Source: Lactobacillus sp. 0.1XD8-4
Lineage (GTDB): Bacteria; Bacillota; Bacilli; Lactobacillales; Lactobacillaceae
NCBI RefSeq assembly: GCF_009663775.1
Contig: NZ_RDBR01000003.1
Location: 1-64,000, forward strand
Direction: 5' to 3'
DNA length: 64,000 nt
Positions 24,263 to 32,663 of this stretch are shown one piece after another (the stretch's first letter is position 1; the number at the start of each line of letters is the position of its first letter). The notes below the pieces were generated by a model, which saw only the letters and a list, made by a program, of their open reading frames with translations, was not told the origin of the DNA and ran no database searches. Both the position numbers and the translations under genes were made by a program.

Positions 24263-25345
24263 TTAATCAACCTTTTCGTTATCTTTTAGCTTACTGTTCG
24301 GATTAGTAACAATTCGATCTCCCGCATCGACACCGTCCGTGACAATATATGAGCTGTTAACTGCCCGACCACTAACCTCAGTTTCTCGTACCCGGTTGTT
24401 TGCATCAACAACAAATACTTTTCCATGGCGAACTGCAGACTTCGGAATCTGAACCCCGTCTTGCTTAACGGCAGCCTTCGCAGTTTGACCAGCCATGAAC
24501 TTATTAGCATTTACATTGGCGGTTACTTCATATTTAGTATTATTGCCAGAATTTTTCGTTGGAATTGTTGCTAAATAGCTAACTTGCGTGTTGGCTGTCC
24601 GATTAGTGGCCAAAGCTTTAACCTTTAAATTTGTACTTTGATGGAGCTTGCTATAATCATACTCTGACACCTGACCGACAAATTGGAGCGTGTCCGAGTA
24701 CAGTGTCACTACCGGTTCGCCTTCCTTTGCCTGATCAACCGTTACATAGCCGGCAAACGGCGCCGTGAGGGTTTGATTAACCTTACTTGATGCAGTATTA
24801 AGACGCTGTTGGGTTGTTGCGACACTCGCCTGTGCATCGGCATAAGCATTCTGTGCCTCATTAAGTTGATTCTGAAGGTCACTATAACCTTCATCTCCTT
24901 GACTCATCCCATTTAACTGTTGGCGCAAGTTATTAATCGTCTGCTGTTGCGAATTCATTGTTCGTTGACTCTTACTCAAGTCACCCTGTAATTCAGTCAC
25001 GCTATCTTGAGTATTATCATTATGCATTGTCAGAATCGCTTCTCCTTGCGCAACATGATCACCATTTTTAACGTTTAAATTTTGTAGTTTTCCCGATGGG
25101 AGGGTTAAAGTCTGGGTCTGCACTGGCTCAATTTTCCCAGTAAGGTTAAAGTCCGCTTGGCGAGTCACTTTCAAGATGTTATATTTATGTTTCTCTGCCG
25201 CTTTTTGAGCATTATTATGACGAACCGCAATCATAATAAGCAACAAAAGGACAACAATTCCCCCTATTGCAATCCATCGCCGGCGACGAGTCGCAAATAG
25301 TCGCCGCATTCGTGGCTTCCGCTGGCTGTTTCTTTTCGCAGTCAT
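24263..25345 (-). CDS. MacA/HlyD-like membrane fusion protein
   Basis: A 360-residue adaptor with an Arg-rich cytoplasmic tail, one membrane segment (about 27-46), a lipoyl-like domain split by a coiled coil (about 110-190, Gln/Leu/Asn heptads), and a beta-barrel/membrane-proximal part ending in DGVDAGDRIV. The ATG at 25345 follows TTGGAGGAA. First gene of the three-gene export operon. Related YknX proteins partner with YknYZ; here it is unrelated to the C39 exporter. Confidence 0.87.
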   Translation of the reverse strand: MTAKRNSQRKPRMRRLFATRRRRWIAIGGIVVLLLLIMIAVRHNNAQKAAEKHKYNILKVTRQADFNLTGKIEPVQTQTLTLPSGKLQNLNVKNGDHVAQGEAILTMHNDNTQDSVTELQGDLSKSQRTMNSQQQTINNLRQQLNGMSQGDEGYSDLQNQLNEAQNAYADAQASVATTQQRLNTASSKVNQTLTAPFAGYVTVDQAKEGEPVVTLYSDTLQFVGQVSEYDYSKLHQSTNLKVKALATNRTANTQVSYLATIPTKNSGNNTKYEVTANVNANKFMAGQTAKAAVKQDGVQIPKSAVRHGKVFVVDANNRVRETEVSGRAVNSSYIVTDGVDAGDRIVTNPNSKLKDNEKVD

Positions 25346-25463
25346 GTGTGAATTCCTCCAAATAATAATCATTTTATGGTTAGTTACTTATGCAATCAAG
25401 TATATAAGTGGTCAGATATAATTGCAAGAAGAAATCTAAAAATTTTTAACATCTGATTAATGA

Positions 25464-25622
25464 TTATCTCTCTTTAATAAAGAACTTATAAATGTAGAAT
25501 CCAGCCCAACTGCCCCAAATAACCATTACATCATAGTGTTTTGCATATCCCGCACCAACACTTAATAAAACGCACAATATTATCAAATAAGTTGCTGGAT
25601 CTCTTAAAAGATTTTTTACCAC
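25464..25622 (-). CDS. Candidate 52-residue membrane protein
   Basis: A GTG-start frame with ribosome site GGGGGT nine bases upstream. It codes a basic start (VKNLLRDP), two hydrophobic segments with Trp/Tyr/Gly, and the end FFIKER. The stop is in the spacer before the ALDH/export operons. Size and topology resemble the small membrane proteins of the quorum locus, but no operator repeat is present. Unknown function. Confidence 0.5.
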   Translation of the reverse strand: MVKNLLRDPATYLIILCVLLSVGAGYAKHYDVMVIWGSWAGFYIYKFFIKER

Positions 25623-25636
25623 TTTATCGCTACCCC

Positions 25637-25717
25637 CTAAATATTAATCTTACTCACGATAAGATGTAAAAATCGTATAATAAGATTAATCACTTTCCAA
25701 GCTAATAATCCTAGCAT
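25637..25717 (-). CDS. Candidate 26-residue hydrophobic peptide upstream of the small membrane protein
   Basis: A short frame MLGLLAWKVINLIIRF... whose stop lies at the ribosome site of the 52-residue frame. The ribosome site of this frame is weak. Inside it, ATTAATCTTA (25643-25652) and TAAGATTAAT (25681-25690) form a 38-bp-spaced inverted repeat, so the stretch may instead be regulatory. Confidence 0.25.
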   Translation of the reverse strand: MLGLLAWKVINLIIRFLHLIVSKINI

Positions 25718-25776
25718 TGCCGCTACCAAATATTTAATATAGCAAATTAATCCTATTTCCTGGGAAATAAAAAAGA

Positions 25777-25833
25777 GACTGAAAACGAAATGCCATCTTT
25801 TACTGCCAGACACTTCATTAACTCAGTCTCTTT
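25777..25833 (-). terminator. Terminator of the aldehyde dehydrogenase gene
   Basis: AAAGAGACTGA and TCAGTCTCTTT pair across a roughly 35-base loop immediately after the dehydrogenase stop, the type of hairpin seen also after rpsR. Confidence 0.7.
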
Positions 25834-25839
25834 CCTATT

Positions 25840-27213
25840 TTATTGCCGTGCTTCATAAATTAAATGCTTATTCATAAATTCATCAATCCCATAACTACTT
25901 AGTTCACGACCATAACCAGAGTTCTTTACTCCCCCGAATGGTAATTCTGGCAACGATGCCCATCCAGCATTAATCCAACTCATTCCAGATTCAATCTTGG
26001 CTGCTACTCGTTCAGCATGGGCGTAGTCTTTACTAAACACTGTATTTCCTAATCCGTAACTAGAATTATTAGCCAGCGCAATTGCTTCTTCTTCCGATTT
26101 AACCTTATAAACCGAAGCAACTGGTCCAAACATTTCTGTATCAAAGATTGGGTTGTTTGGTGTAATATCAGTTAAAATTGTCGGCATAAAGAATTGGCCT
26201 GATAAATCAACCGGTTTATTACCGTAATATACCTTTGCCCCATTTTTAACTGCTAGGTCAACCTGAGCTTGTAATTTTTCCTTAGCTTTCTTTGAAGATA
26301 ATGGTGCCAGCGTGGTCAACGGATCTAACGGGTCGCCCATCTTAACCTTAGAAAACGCCTCTTTCATCATTTTAAGGAAACGATCATAATCTTTTTCAAG
26401 AACGATAAATCGCTTTGACGATGTACATACTTGCCCCGCATTGTAAAGACGTGCTGCTGGAGCAACCTTTTTTACAAGGTCCCAGTCAGCATCGGCTAAT
26501 ATAATAAAGGCGTCATTTCCACCTAGCTCCATTGTATTCTTTTTTAGATTGCTACCTGCTTCCTGGGCAACCGTTGCCCCGCCTCGTTCAGAACCAGTCA
26601 GGCAAACACCGACAACCCGTTTGTCAGCAATTGCCTTATTTACTTGGTCATACGAAATAAAGAGATTCGTCAAACTTCCAGCGGGCGCACCAGCCTCTTT
26701 AACAGCCTCGGCAAATGCTTGAGCTGATGCGGGGCAGTTGGATGCATCTTTAAGGATCATCGGATTGCCAATAATAAAGTTGGGAATGAAGACGCGGGCA
26801 ATTTGATAGAATGGGAAATTCCATGGTTCCACTGCAACTAAAACTCCCAACGACTGCTTAAGAACTTTTGCTCGACCAGTTGTTGTCGCAATAATATCTG
26901 GCGCTAAAAATTCATCCGCGTGAGCAACATAATAGTCACAGAAAGAAGCACAAAGGTCAACTTCTCCTTCTGCTTCGCCAATCAGCTTTCCCATATCACG
27001 GGTCATTATCGTAGCGTATTCTGTTCGTCGTGCACGTAAGAGTTGTCCAAGGCGTAGGATTACGCGTTTTCGTTCTTCTAAATTATTATCTCTGCGCCAA
27101 TCTAAATATAATTGATGGGCAGTTAATAATGTTTGTTCTAATTCTTCGTCAGTTGTGTTTTCAAAAGTTTTTTCAATTTCATTGGTATATGGATTAATTG
27201 TTTGATACGCCAT
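25840..27213 (-). CDS. NAD(P)-dependent aldehyde dehydrogenase (succinate-semialdehyde type)
   Basis: A 457-residue ALDH. Catalytic residues are N132 (VEPWNFPFYQ), E229 (MELGGNDAF) and C263 (GQVCTSSKR). The short N-terminus and the overall pattern fit the GabD/YneI succinate-semialdehyde branch; substrate is uncertain. The ATG at 27213 follows AAAAGGAGGAACA; the longer frame to 27300 lacks a ribosome site. A near-perfect cre site lies 17 bp upstream of the ATG, suggesting carbon-catabolite control. Confidence 0.88.
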   Translation of the reverse strand: MAYQTINPYTNEIEKTFENTTDEELEQTLLTAHQLYLDWRRDNNLEERKRVILRLGQLLRARRTEYATIMTRDMGKLIGEAEGEVDLCASFCDYYVAHADEFLAPDIIATTTGRAKVLKQSLGVLVAVEPWNFPFYQIARVFIPNFIIGNPMILKDASNCPASAQAFAEAVKEAGAPAGSLTNLFISYDQVNKAIADKRVVGVCLTGSERGGATVAQEAGSNLKKNTMELGGNDAFIILADADWDLVKKVAPAARLYNAGQVCTSSKRFIVLEKDYDRFLKMMKEAFSKVKMGDPLDPLTTLAPLSSKKAKEKLQAQVDLAVKNGAKVYYGNKPVDLSGQFFMPTILTDITPNNPIFDTEMFGPVASVYKVKSEEEAIALANNSSYGLGNTVFSKDYAHAERVAAKIESGMSWINAGWASLPELPFGGVKNSGYGRELSSYGIDEFMNKHLIYEARQ

Positions 27214-27229
27214 ACATGTTCCTCCTTTT

Positions 27230-27243
27230 TCTAAGCGCTTACA
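27230..27243 (-). promoter_or_regulatory. cre site (CcpA operator) before the ALDH gene
   Basis: The minus strand reads TGTAAGCGCTTAGA, matching the Gram-positive cre consensus TGWAARCGYTWNCW at 13 of 14 positions. Located between promoter and start codon, it would repress. Confidence 0.7.
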
Positions 27244-27513
27244 TTTTATAACTAATTTATAGACCAATTCAACTGATATCCCTAAAATAATTTTAAACAC
27301 TATTTAATGAATAGTTCATTACATAACAATAATTACTAATAGGAAAGATAAATGTATTAAATATTACGTTATAACAACAATTTATCCTTGATCACAAATT
27401 TCAACTAGACCAATTAGTGAATTTAAAATTTTGCTAAAAAGGCTTTTAGTTAGCGTCTCATGCCGAAATAAGCTAGGATTGATTTAGATACATGTAGAAA
27501 GGATGTTTTTTCA

Positions 27514-28326
27514 ATGGCAATCAAAATTTATGCCTTCGGTGGCGGTCAAATGGTTGAAGCAATGTTACGAGCGGCATTAAAAAAGAAGGTAATCACAGCC
27601 GCCGAAACTGGAATTACTGATATTTCCACGACACGGGTAGATTACCTTACAGCCCAATATCACTTTAATGTTAGTCAAGAACCAGATTGGTCGGCTGTTC
27701 AAGCCGCTGATCTTGTAATCCTTGGCGTACGTCCGCAAGATAATTGGCAAGAAATCATGAAAGAACTAGTTGCCCATCATTATCAAAAAGATGTTCTTTC
27801 AATTGTTGCCGGGGTAACTGTTAACCAGCTTTCTTCATCTGATGATCTTTTTGCAATTACACGCATTATCCCTAACACATTAACTGATATCGCAATGGGG
27901 TATAGCGGAGTAGTAAAAAACGATCGTGCAAATCAAGCTGTTATTGAAGAATTCCTTAATAGTTTTGGAAAAGTTGACTACATTGATGAATCCTTACTAG
28001 ATGTATTTACTGGATATGGGGTGGCTGGACCAAACTATATCTATAATTTCTTGATTAGCTTCACAAATGCAGGAGTCCTTGCTGGCATGCCCCGTGAACA
28101 AGCAAATAAGCTAGCGTTAGAAAACTTGAAAGCCGCCGCGGTCTTTGTTGAGCAAAGTGGCAAACATCCAGCAGAACTTCTCGACATCAATAACTCAGCA
28201 GGCGGTGTTGGGATTACCGCTCAACATGAATTAGATAAGAGTTCATTTGCGGCCGGAATTGAGAATGCCGTCCTTGCTGCTGTTAAACGCACAAAAGAAC
28301 TAGGCAAAGAGAATACAGGTGATTAA
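27514..28326 (+). CDS. Pyrroline-5-carboxylate reductase-like protein
   Basis: A 270-residue ProC-family protein with an N-terminal Rossmann motif in a slightly unusual form (AFGGGQMVEAML), a VILGVRPQDN block, ITRIIPNTL, and the conserved C-terminal dimerisation segment (GVAGPNYIYNF, NNSAGGVGITAQHELD). ProC reduces pyrroline-5-carboxylate to proline. No proA/proB is nearby, so another imine substrate is possible. Ribosome site AAAGGATG precedes the ATG. The VOC gene starts two bases after its stop; cotranscription is likely. Confidence 0.8.
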   Translation: MAIKIYAFGGGQMVEAMLRAALKKKVITAAETGITDISTTRVDYLTAQYHFNVSQEPDWSAVQAADLVILGVRPQDNWQEIMKELVAHHYQKDVLSIVAGVTVNQLSSSDDLFAITRIIPNTLTDIAMGYSGVVKNDRANQAVIEEFLNSFGKVDYIDESLLDVFTGYGVAGPNYIYNFLISFTNAGVLAGMPREQANKLALENLKAAAVFVEQSGKHPAELLDINNSAGGVGITAQHELDKSSFAAGIENAVLAAVKRTKELGKENTGD

Positions 28327-28328
28327 TA

Positions 28329-29105
28329 ATGGTAGAAACATTAAATTGGGATCACACCATGGTCGATGTGACTGATCTTCAAGACGCAATTGACTATTTT
28401 AATGCTAAGGGCTTAGCATTTGCTCCCGGTGGTAAACATGAATACTGGGGAACAAAAAATGCCCTTGACTACTTTGGCCTAAACTATATCGAACTATTGA
28501 CAGTTGCAGATAAAGAAAAAGCAGCGGCCTTTCCTTATCAAAATAATTCTGCAATTCATGATGCCGTTGAAGATTATTTTGATGGTATTCAACGGATCAC
28601 TACAATTGCTATTCGAACAGATGATATTGTAGCAACTCACCGCCGCTTAAAAGGATTAGGACTTGACGTCGGTGAAATTACGGATGGCAAACGGGTTGAT
28701 CCTGCTGGTAAATTAGTCCAATGGAAGATCTTCTATATTAACGATGAGTTAGCCAACCATTTACCAGCGCCATTCTTCATTCAGTGGAACGAAAATGATG
28801 ATCAACGTCGTGAAGACTTGAAGAAACAAGGATTAATCAAGTTCCACCCTGCTGGTGACCTCTTTGTTAAACAGGCTGTCTTTAACGTAAGCGATCCTGA
28901 AGAAACTGCTAAACAATGGTCAGCAATTCTTCAAGCGGAGGTCTTACATGAAGGTGATAACTTTACTGTCAACATCAGCAACAAGCAACTAATCTTTACG
29001 CCTGGGGTAGAAAATCGTTTATTCAAGCTGATCTTCCATGGTGCCAAGCTCCCAGAAAAGTTGCAGCTTGGGCAGATTCGGTTTGAATTAACTGATAAGG
29101 AATAA
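28329..29105 (+). CDS. VOC / glyoxalase-3-like protein
   Basis: A 258-residue protein with two vicinal-oxygen-chelate halves. The first begins NWDHTMVDVTDLQDAIDYF and has FGLNYIELLTV and the long insert typical of the Glyoxalase_3-like (PF13468) group; the second half is degenerate. H9 and E55 are plausible metal ligands. Function unassigned. It directly follows the ProC-like gene (two-base gap), so the two probably act together. Confidence 0.7.
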   Translation: MVETLNWDHTMVDVTDLQDAIDYFNAKGLAFAPGGKHEYWGTKNALDYFGLNYIELLTVADKEKAAAFPYQNNSAIHDAVEDYFDGIQRITTIAIRTDDIVATHRRLKGLGLDVGEITDGKRVDPAGKLVQWKIFYINDELANHLPAPFFIQWNENDDQRREDLKKQGLIKFHPAGDLFVKQAVFNVSDPEETAKQWSAILQAEVLHEGDNFTVNISNKQLIFTPGVENRLFKLIFHGAKLPEKLQLGQIRFELTDKE

Positions 29106-29158
29106 GGGAGTGCAGTACAAACTTATTTCTTTGGTTAAAATCTATAGGACGTAAATAG

Positions 29159-29251
29159 GTCTGTGACATAAGTCCCCTATATAGTTGAAAATGCTACAGC
29201 GCAGTACACAAAGGGACTCTAGCGTTCGGAAAATCCGAACACTAGAGTCCC
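29159..29251. repeat. Dispersed intergenic repeat, copy 1
   Basis: About 93 bp beginning CTGTGACATAAGTC, through CTATATAGTTGAAA, to a hairpin with an 18-bp stem interrupted once (29213-29230 with 29234-29251). It is nearly identical to 48727-48818. The hairpin probably ends the ProC-VOC transcript. Confidence 0.85.
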
Positions 29252-29328
29252 ATTGCGCTTCCTATAACTAGTTCACACTTGAATATAAAAAGAGACAGGA
29301 TTATACCTGCCTACTTTTCAATTAATTA

Positions 29329-30501
29329 TTAGTAAATGCCATCGTAAGCCTTTTGGTAAAGCTTAACGACATCTTCAACAGTACCCTTACGTGGGTTAGA
29401 GAAGGCATTACCATCCTTGAGGGCATTCTTAGCCATCATTTCAAAGTCTTCTGGTTTAGCACCAATTTCCTTGATTGATGAAGGAATACCAACAAGCTTG
29501 CACATTTCACGCATACCATCGATTGACTTTTGAGCAGCTTCGTAAAGGGTAAGGCCAGTCGTGTCATAGCCCATTACCTTAGCTAATTCTGCAAACCGTT
29601 CTGGGCATGCAATCAAGTTATATTCTTCAACAGTAGTCAAAAGCAAGGCACAGCAAACACCGTGAGGAGCATCATATTGACCACCAAGTTGGTGAGCCAT
29701 GGCGTGAACGTAACCAAGGTTAGCGTTGTTAAATGCCATTCCGGCAAGCATTTCAGCTTCGACCATCTTAGTCCGTGCTTCAACGTTGTGGCCATTAGCA
29801 ACAACTTCTGGCAAAGCAGTTTGGATTAATTGGATAGCTTCTTTACATTGACTATCTGTGATAGGGTTGTGGTCAACTGAAACATATGGTTCGATAGCTT
29901 GAACAAAGGCGTCACAACCAGTAGCAGCAGTAATGTCTTGTGGAATATCAAGCATTAACATTGGATCATTGAATGATACCAATGGAATGTTACGCCATGA
30001 AACGACAACAAACTTCAAATGAGTTTCTTCGTTAGTGATAACTGCGTGACGTGTTAATTCTGAACCAGTACCTGCAGTAGTGTTGACTGCCATAAGTGGT
30101 GGAAGAGGATTGTCCAATGTTTCAATTCCGGCAAGCTTGGAAATATCATCACCGTTAGTCAAAACAATACCGATACCCTTACCACAATCGTGAGCAGAAC
30201 CCCCACCAACAGTAATAATGGAGTCACAGTTCTCATCTTCATACATCTTCTTACCGGCTTTAACGTTCCGGATCTTTGGGTTAGGTTCTACACCAGTAAA
30301 TACTGCGTAATCTACGCCAGCCTTTTCCAATGCAGCAAGAGTTTGCTTTACCGGACCATTATCAATTTTTGATAAACCTTCAGTAGTAACAACTAATGGT
30401 TTGTGCATATTAAGCATTTTTGCACGATCACCAATTTTAGCAATAACACCAGGACCAAAGAAGTTCACGCTTGGCATTAAGAAATCAAATTGTCTATTCA
30501 T
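29329..30501 (-). CDS. Iron-type alcohol / 1,3-propanediol dehydrogenase
   Basis: A 390-residue group III alcohol dehydrogenase of the DhaT type, reducing aldehydes (3-hydroxypropionaldehyde or others) with NADH. The nucleotide site has TVGGGSAHDCGKGIG (98-111) and NTTAGTGSE. Of the four usual metal ligands D197, H266 and H280 are present (GYVHAMAHQLGG, DAPHGVCC), but the second is Gln201 (GCDAFVQAIEP) where His is usual. L. reuteri has a known homologue of the same size near the origin. The ATG at 30501 follows GAGGAGGG. A Rex-like site and a 23-bp direct repeat lie upstream. Confidence 0.88.
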   Translation of the reverse strand: MNRQFDFLMPSVNFFGPGVIAKIGDRAKMLNMHKPLVVTTEGLSKIDNGPVKQTLAALEKAGVDYAVFTGVEPNPKIRNVKAGKKMYEDENCDSIITVGGGSAHDCGKGIGIVLTNGDDISKLAGIETLDNPLPPLMAVNTTAGTGSELTRHAVITNEETHLKFVVVSWRNIPLVSFNDPMLMLDIPQDITAATGCDAFVQAIEPYVSVDHNPITDSQCKEAIQLIQTALPEVVANGHNVEARTKMVEAEMLAGMAFNNANLGYVHAMAHQLGGQYDAPHGVCCALLLTTVEEYNLIACPERFAELAKVMGYDTTGLTLYEAAQKSIDGMREMCKLVGIPSSIKEIGAKPEDFEMMAKNALKDGNAFSNPRKGTVEDVVKLYQKAYDGIY

Positions 30502-30590
30502 TAAAATACCCTCCTCATGGCATTTGAATACGTTACCATTATCATGCAACCGTATAACTTTTGCAATAGGAACATTTTGATTTTTTATCA

Positions 30591-30664
30591 ATTATTGCCT
30601 GATTTAAGGAGATATTATTGCCTAATCCACCGCAATTTCGCGTTCTTTGTCATAATATTCACAA
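30591..30664 (-). promoter_or_regulatory. Candidate control region of the alcohol dehydrogenase
   Basis: Two copies of ATTATTGCCT (30591-30600 and 30614-30623) lie 23 bp apart. TTGTCATAATATTCACAA (30647-30664) resembles the redox repressor Rex consensus with two mismatches. Both lie 90-165 bp upstream of an NADH-dependent dehydrogenase, a typical Rex target. Confidence 0.45.
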
Positions 30665-30718
30665 ATTGAAACAATATTATCATTCTGTTTCGCAAAAAAT
30701 TGCTAATTTTATCACAAG

Positions 30719-31255
30719 CTATTTAAGTGCTTCGCCAAAAGCTATCCGCATAAGAATCGCTTGCGGATTGTAAGTATTCAAAATTCGATCAACTGTCGCG
30801 GTCGAATCAGTCGGCATTATACTAATCTGCATATTAACCGGTAATGGTTGCATCTTCAGCCCAGTAATCACTAACTTCATCGCAACCTGCGCTTGAGAAC
30901 CGCCATGACCTCCAAAAGTTACCATGCTAACCGGTTTTCCCTGCCATTCCTTACCTAGGTAATCAATAGCATTTTTTAGCACAGCTGGGTAACCCCAATT
31001 ATATTGTGGAAAAACAAAGACGAATCCATCATATTTTTGAATTAATTCGCTCCACTGACGCGTCCTTTTGTGAGCGTATATTCCTAAATAAGGAATCCGT
31101 GGCTCATCCATCATTGGTAAATCAACTTTTTTTAAATCAATAATATCAAATTGAACTTGCGCGCTCTCTTTAAGTTGTATTTTTAACCAACTAGCTACTT
31201 GCATACTCCGTCGATTAGGCCGGACACTGCCAACGATAATTCCAACTTTTTTCAT
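30719..31255 (-). CDS. NADPH-dependent FMN reductase family protein
   Basis: A 178-residue flavodoxin-like oxidoreductase. The phosphate-binding loop is GSVRPNRRSMQVA (9-21) and the flavin contact motif is FVFPQYNWGYPAVLKNAIDYLG; SMVTFGGHGG follows. Members reduce flavins, quinones or azo compounds with NAD(P)H. Monocistronic, with AAGGAGG upstream of the ATG. Substrate unknown. Confidence 0.87.
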   Translation of the reverse strand: MKKVGIIVGSVRPNRRSMQVASWLKIQLKESAQVQFDIIDLKKVDLPMMDEPRIPYLGIYAHKRTRQWSELIQKYDGFVFVFPQYNWGYPAVLKNAIDYLGKEWQGKPVSMVTFGGHGGSQAQVAMKLVITGLKMQPLPVNMQISIMPTDSTATVDRILNTYNPQAILMRIAFGEALK

Positions 31256-31343
31256 TCGAATGACCTCCTTGTTAATACCCTTATTTTAATAGTTTTTATG
31301 AAAAGGTAATAACAAAGTGATTCTTTTCGATATCAAAAAAACG

Positions 31344-31370
31344 AGGGCCTGTATTATTTTCAGCACCCTC
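31344..31370 (-). terminator. Terminator of the 59-residue hypothetical ORF
   Basis: GAGGGT/GCCCTC stem followed on the minus strand by GTTTTTTT; overlaps the ORF's stop codon. Confidence 0.75.
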
Positions 31371-31548
31371 ATTTCTTTTGATAAAAGGACCAATTAACAT
31401 TATATTTCGGTCGCTTCACCTGCCACCAAGTCCGCAGTTGTTTCGCCCGAAATTGATAGCGTTCAAATTCATCATTCTCAATTCTTTCCTCATTAGGTAA
31501 TGTCAGTAATATTTTATTCTTTGTACTTGCATTTGCCATATCTTGCAT
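31369..31548 (-). CDS. Candidate 59-residue hypothetical protein
   Basis: A minus-strand frame of 59 codons whose TGA touches an intrinsic terminator. The product is charged and Trp-rich near the end (LRTWWQVKRPKYNVNW). The ribosome site is weak. Placement of the terminator is the best argument that the frame is real. No family recognised. Confidence 0.4.
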   Translation of the reverse strand: MQDMANASTKNKILLTLPNEERIENDEFERYQFRAKQLRTWWQVKRPKYNVNWSFYQKK

Positions 31549-31715
31549 AATAAATAGGCTTACTATAACTACTAACCATTGTAAAATTACTTGGTAACAT
31601 CTTTTGCTTATCTTAAATCAAATCCTTAAAACATATCATTACATCTTTTCCTTCTAATCACTATAACATTTTCATTGATCTTAAGGGGATTTCTAAACGA
31701 AAACCAAGAAATTCT

Positions 31716-32195
31716 TTACTTATGGTATGGCAGGCCGTTAATAATAGTGAAAGCTCGATAGATTTGTTCACTTAAAACCAACCGCATTAATTGGTGAGGT
31801 AAAGTAAAACGCCCAAATGAAATTTGTGTATCTGCCCGCTTTAAAACGGCCGGACTTAATCCTAATGAACCACCAATCACAAAAGTAATATCACTATGAC
31901 CATATGTTGTTAGTTGATTGATTTCTTTGGCAAATTCTTCTGATGTCCGTTCCTTGCCTTTAATCGCTAAGGCATATACATATTCACGATCCTTGATTTT
32001 ATCAAGAATTCGTTCTCCTTCTTTTGCCATCACTTCGTCCATTTCAGCTTGACTTAGAGATTCAGGCGCCTTTTCATCTGGTACTTCGACGATTTCAAAC
32101 TTACAATAGCGTCCTAATCGTTTAGCATACTCGGCAATCCCTGCCTTAAAATATTTTTCTTTCAGCTTTCCCACACCAATAATTTTTATATTCAA
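31716..32195 (-). CDS. rlmH: 23S rRNA pseudouridine-1915 N3-methyltransferase
   Basis: A 159-residue SPOUT methyltransferase acting on 23S rRNA position 1915. The knotted C-terminal half is recognisable ([43 protein letters not shown], ending GLPYHK). The TTG at 32195 gives the family length (159) and N-terminus [14 protein letters not shown], with GGAAGG upstream; the longer GTG frame adds residues encoded inside the DnaA-box region. Last gene after htrA-wal, as in other Firmicutes. Confidence 0.93.
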   Translation of the reverse strand: MNIKIIGVGKLKEKYFKAGIAEYAKRLGRYCKFEIVEVPDEKAPESLSQAEMDEVMAKEGERILDKIKDREYVYALAIKGKERTSEEFAKEINQLTTYGHSDITFVIGGSLGLSPAVLKRADTQISFGRFTLPHQLMRLVLSEQIYRAFTIINGLPYHK

Positions 32196-32217
32196 GATAT
32201 CCACTACCTTCCACAGT

Positions 32218-32529
32218 TTATCCACAAAGTTATCCACAGGAAATTTTAAATTGTTTAACGTTTACCGAATGTTCGGCAACTTTTTGTTCAAAAAAGCGTT
32301 TTCTTAAAACTTACTTATCCACAGTTATCTACAGGAACAATCGTTCATTATCATTTCGATAACCCTTTGGCGCGCAAGGGATTAGATAATTAAAAACGTT
32401 CAAAAATCCACTTATCCACATTTGAGTGCAGCCCCTGTGGATAACTTTTGAACAATAATTGTTGCTGTTATATCAACAATTATAAATTTTTCTTAAATTG
32501 TGCAAAAGTTTTCCACCGACTTATCCACA
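32218..32529. other. Cluster of seven DnaA boxes upstream of rlmH
   Basis: TTATCCACA occurs at 32218, 32230, 32315, 32412 and 32521 on the plus strand and at 32436-32444 on the minus strand; TTATCTACA is at 32325. Six are perfect consensus boxes and all seven lie within 312 bp. Between them are a GC-rich hairpin (CCCTT...AAGGG near 32362-32380) and a T-rich, easily melted stretch with AATTGTTG/CAACAATT arms (32457-32481). This is a DnaA-binding locus; whether it initiates replication, titrates DnaA or regulates rlmH is open. Confidence 0.85.
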
Positions 32530-32663
32530 AGCAAATTCACAGTACTATTTTAACGTATTTCTAACCAATTACAACACGATCTGTGGTAAATATGCGACAC
32601 AACGTTACCTAGCGAATGTTACTAACTTTAACTTTTTGAAATATTCGGAATTTTACCTTTAAA

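Noticed and set aside
32218-32529. DnaA-box cluster as the chromosomal origin itself
   Set aside because: walRK, rpsF-ssb-rpsR, dnaB, gyrAB and recF to the right are all on the minus strand; an origin here would make them head-on to replication. An origin beyond the right edge fits better, though skew data would decide.
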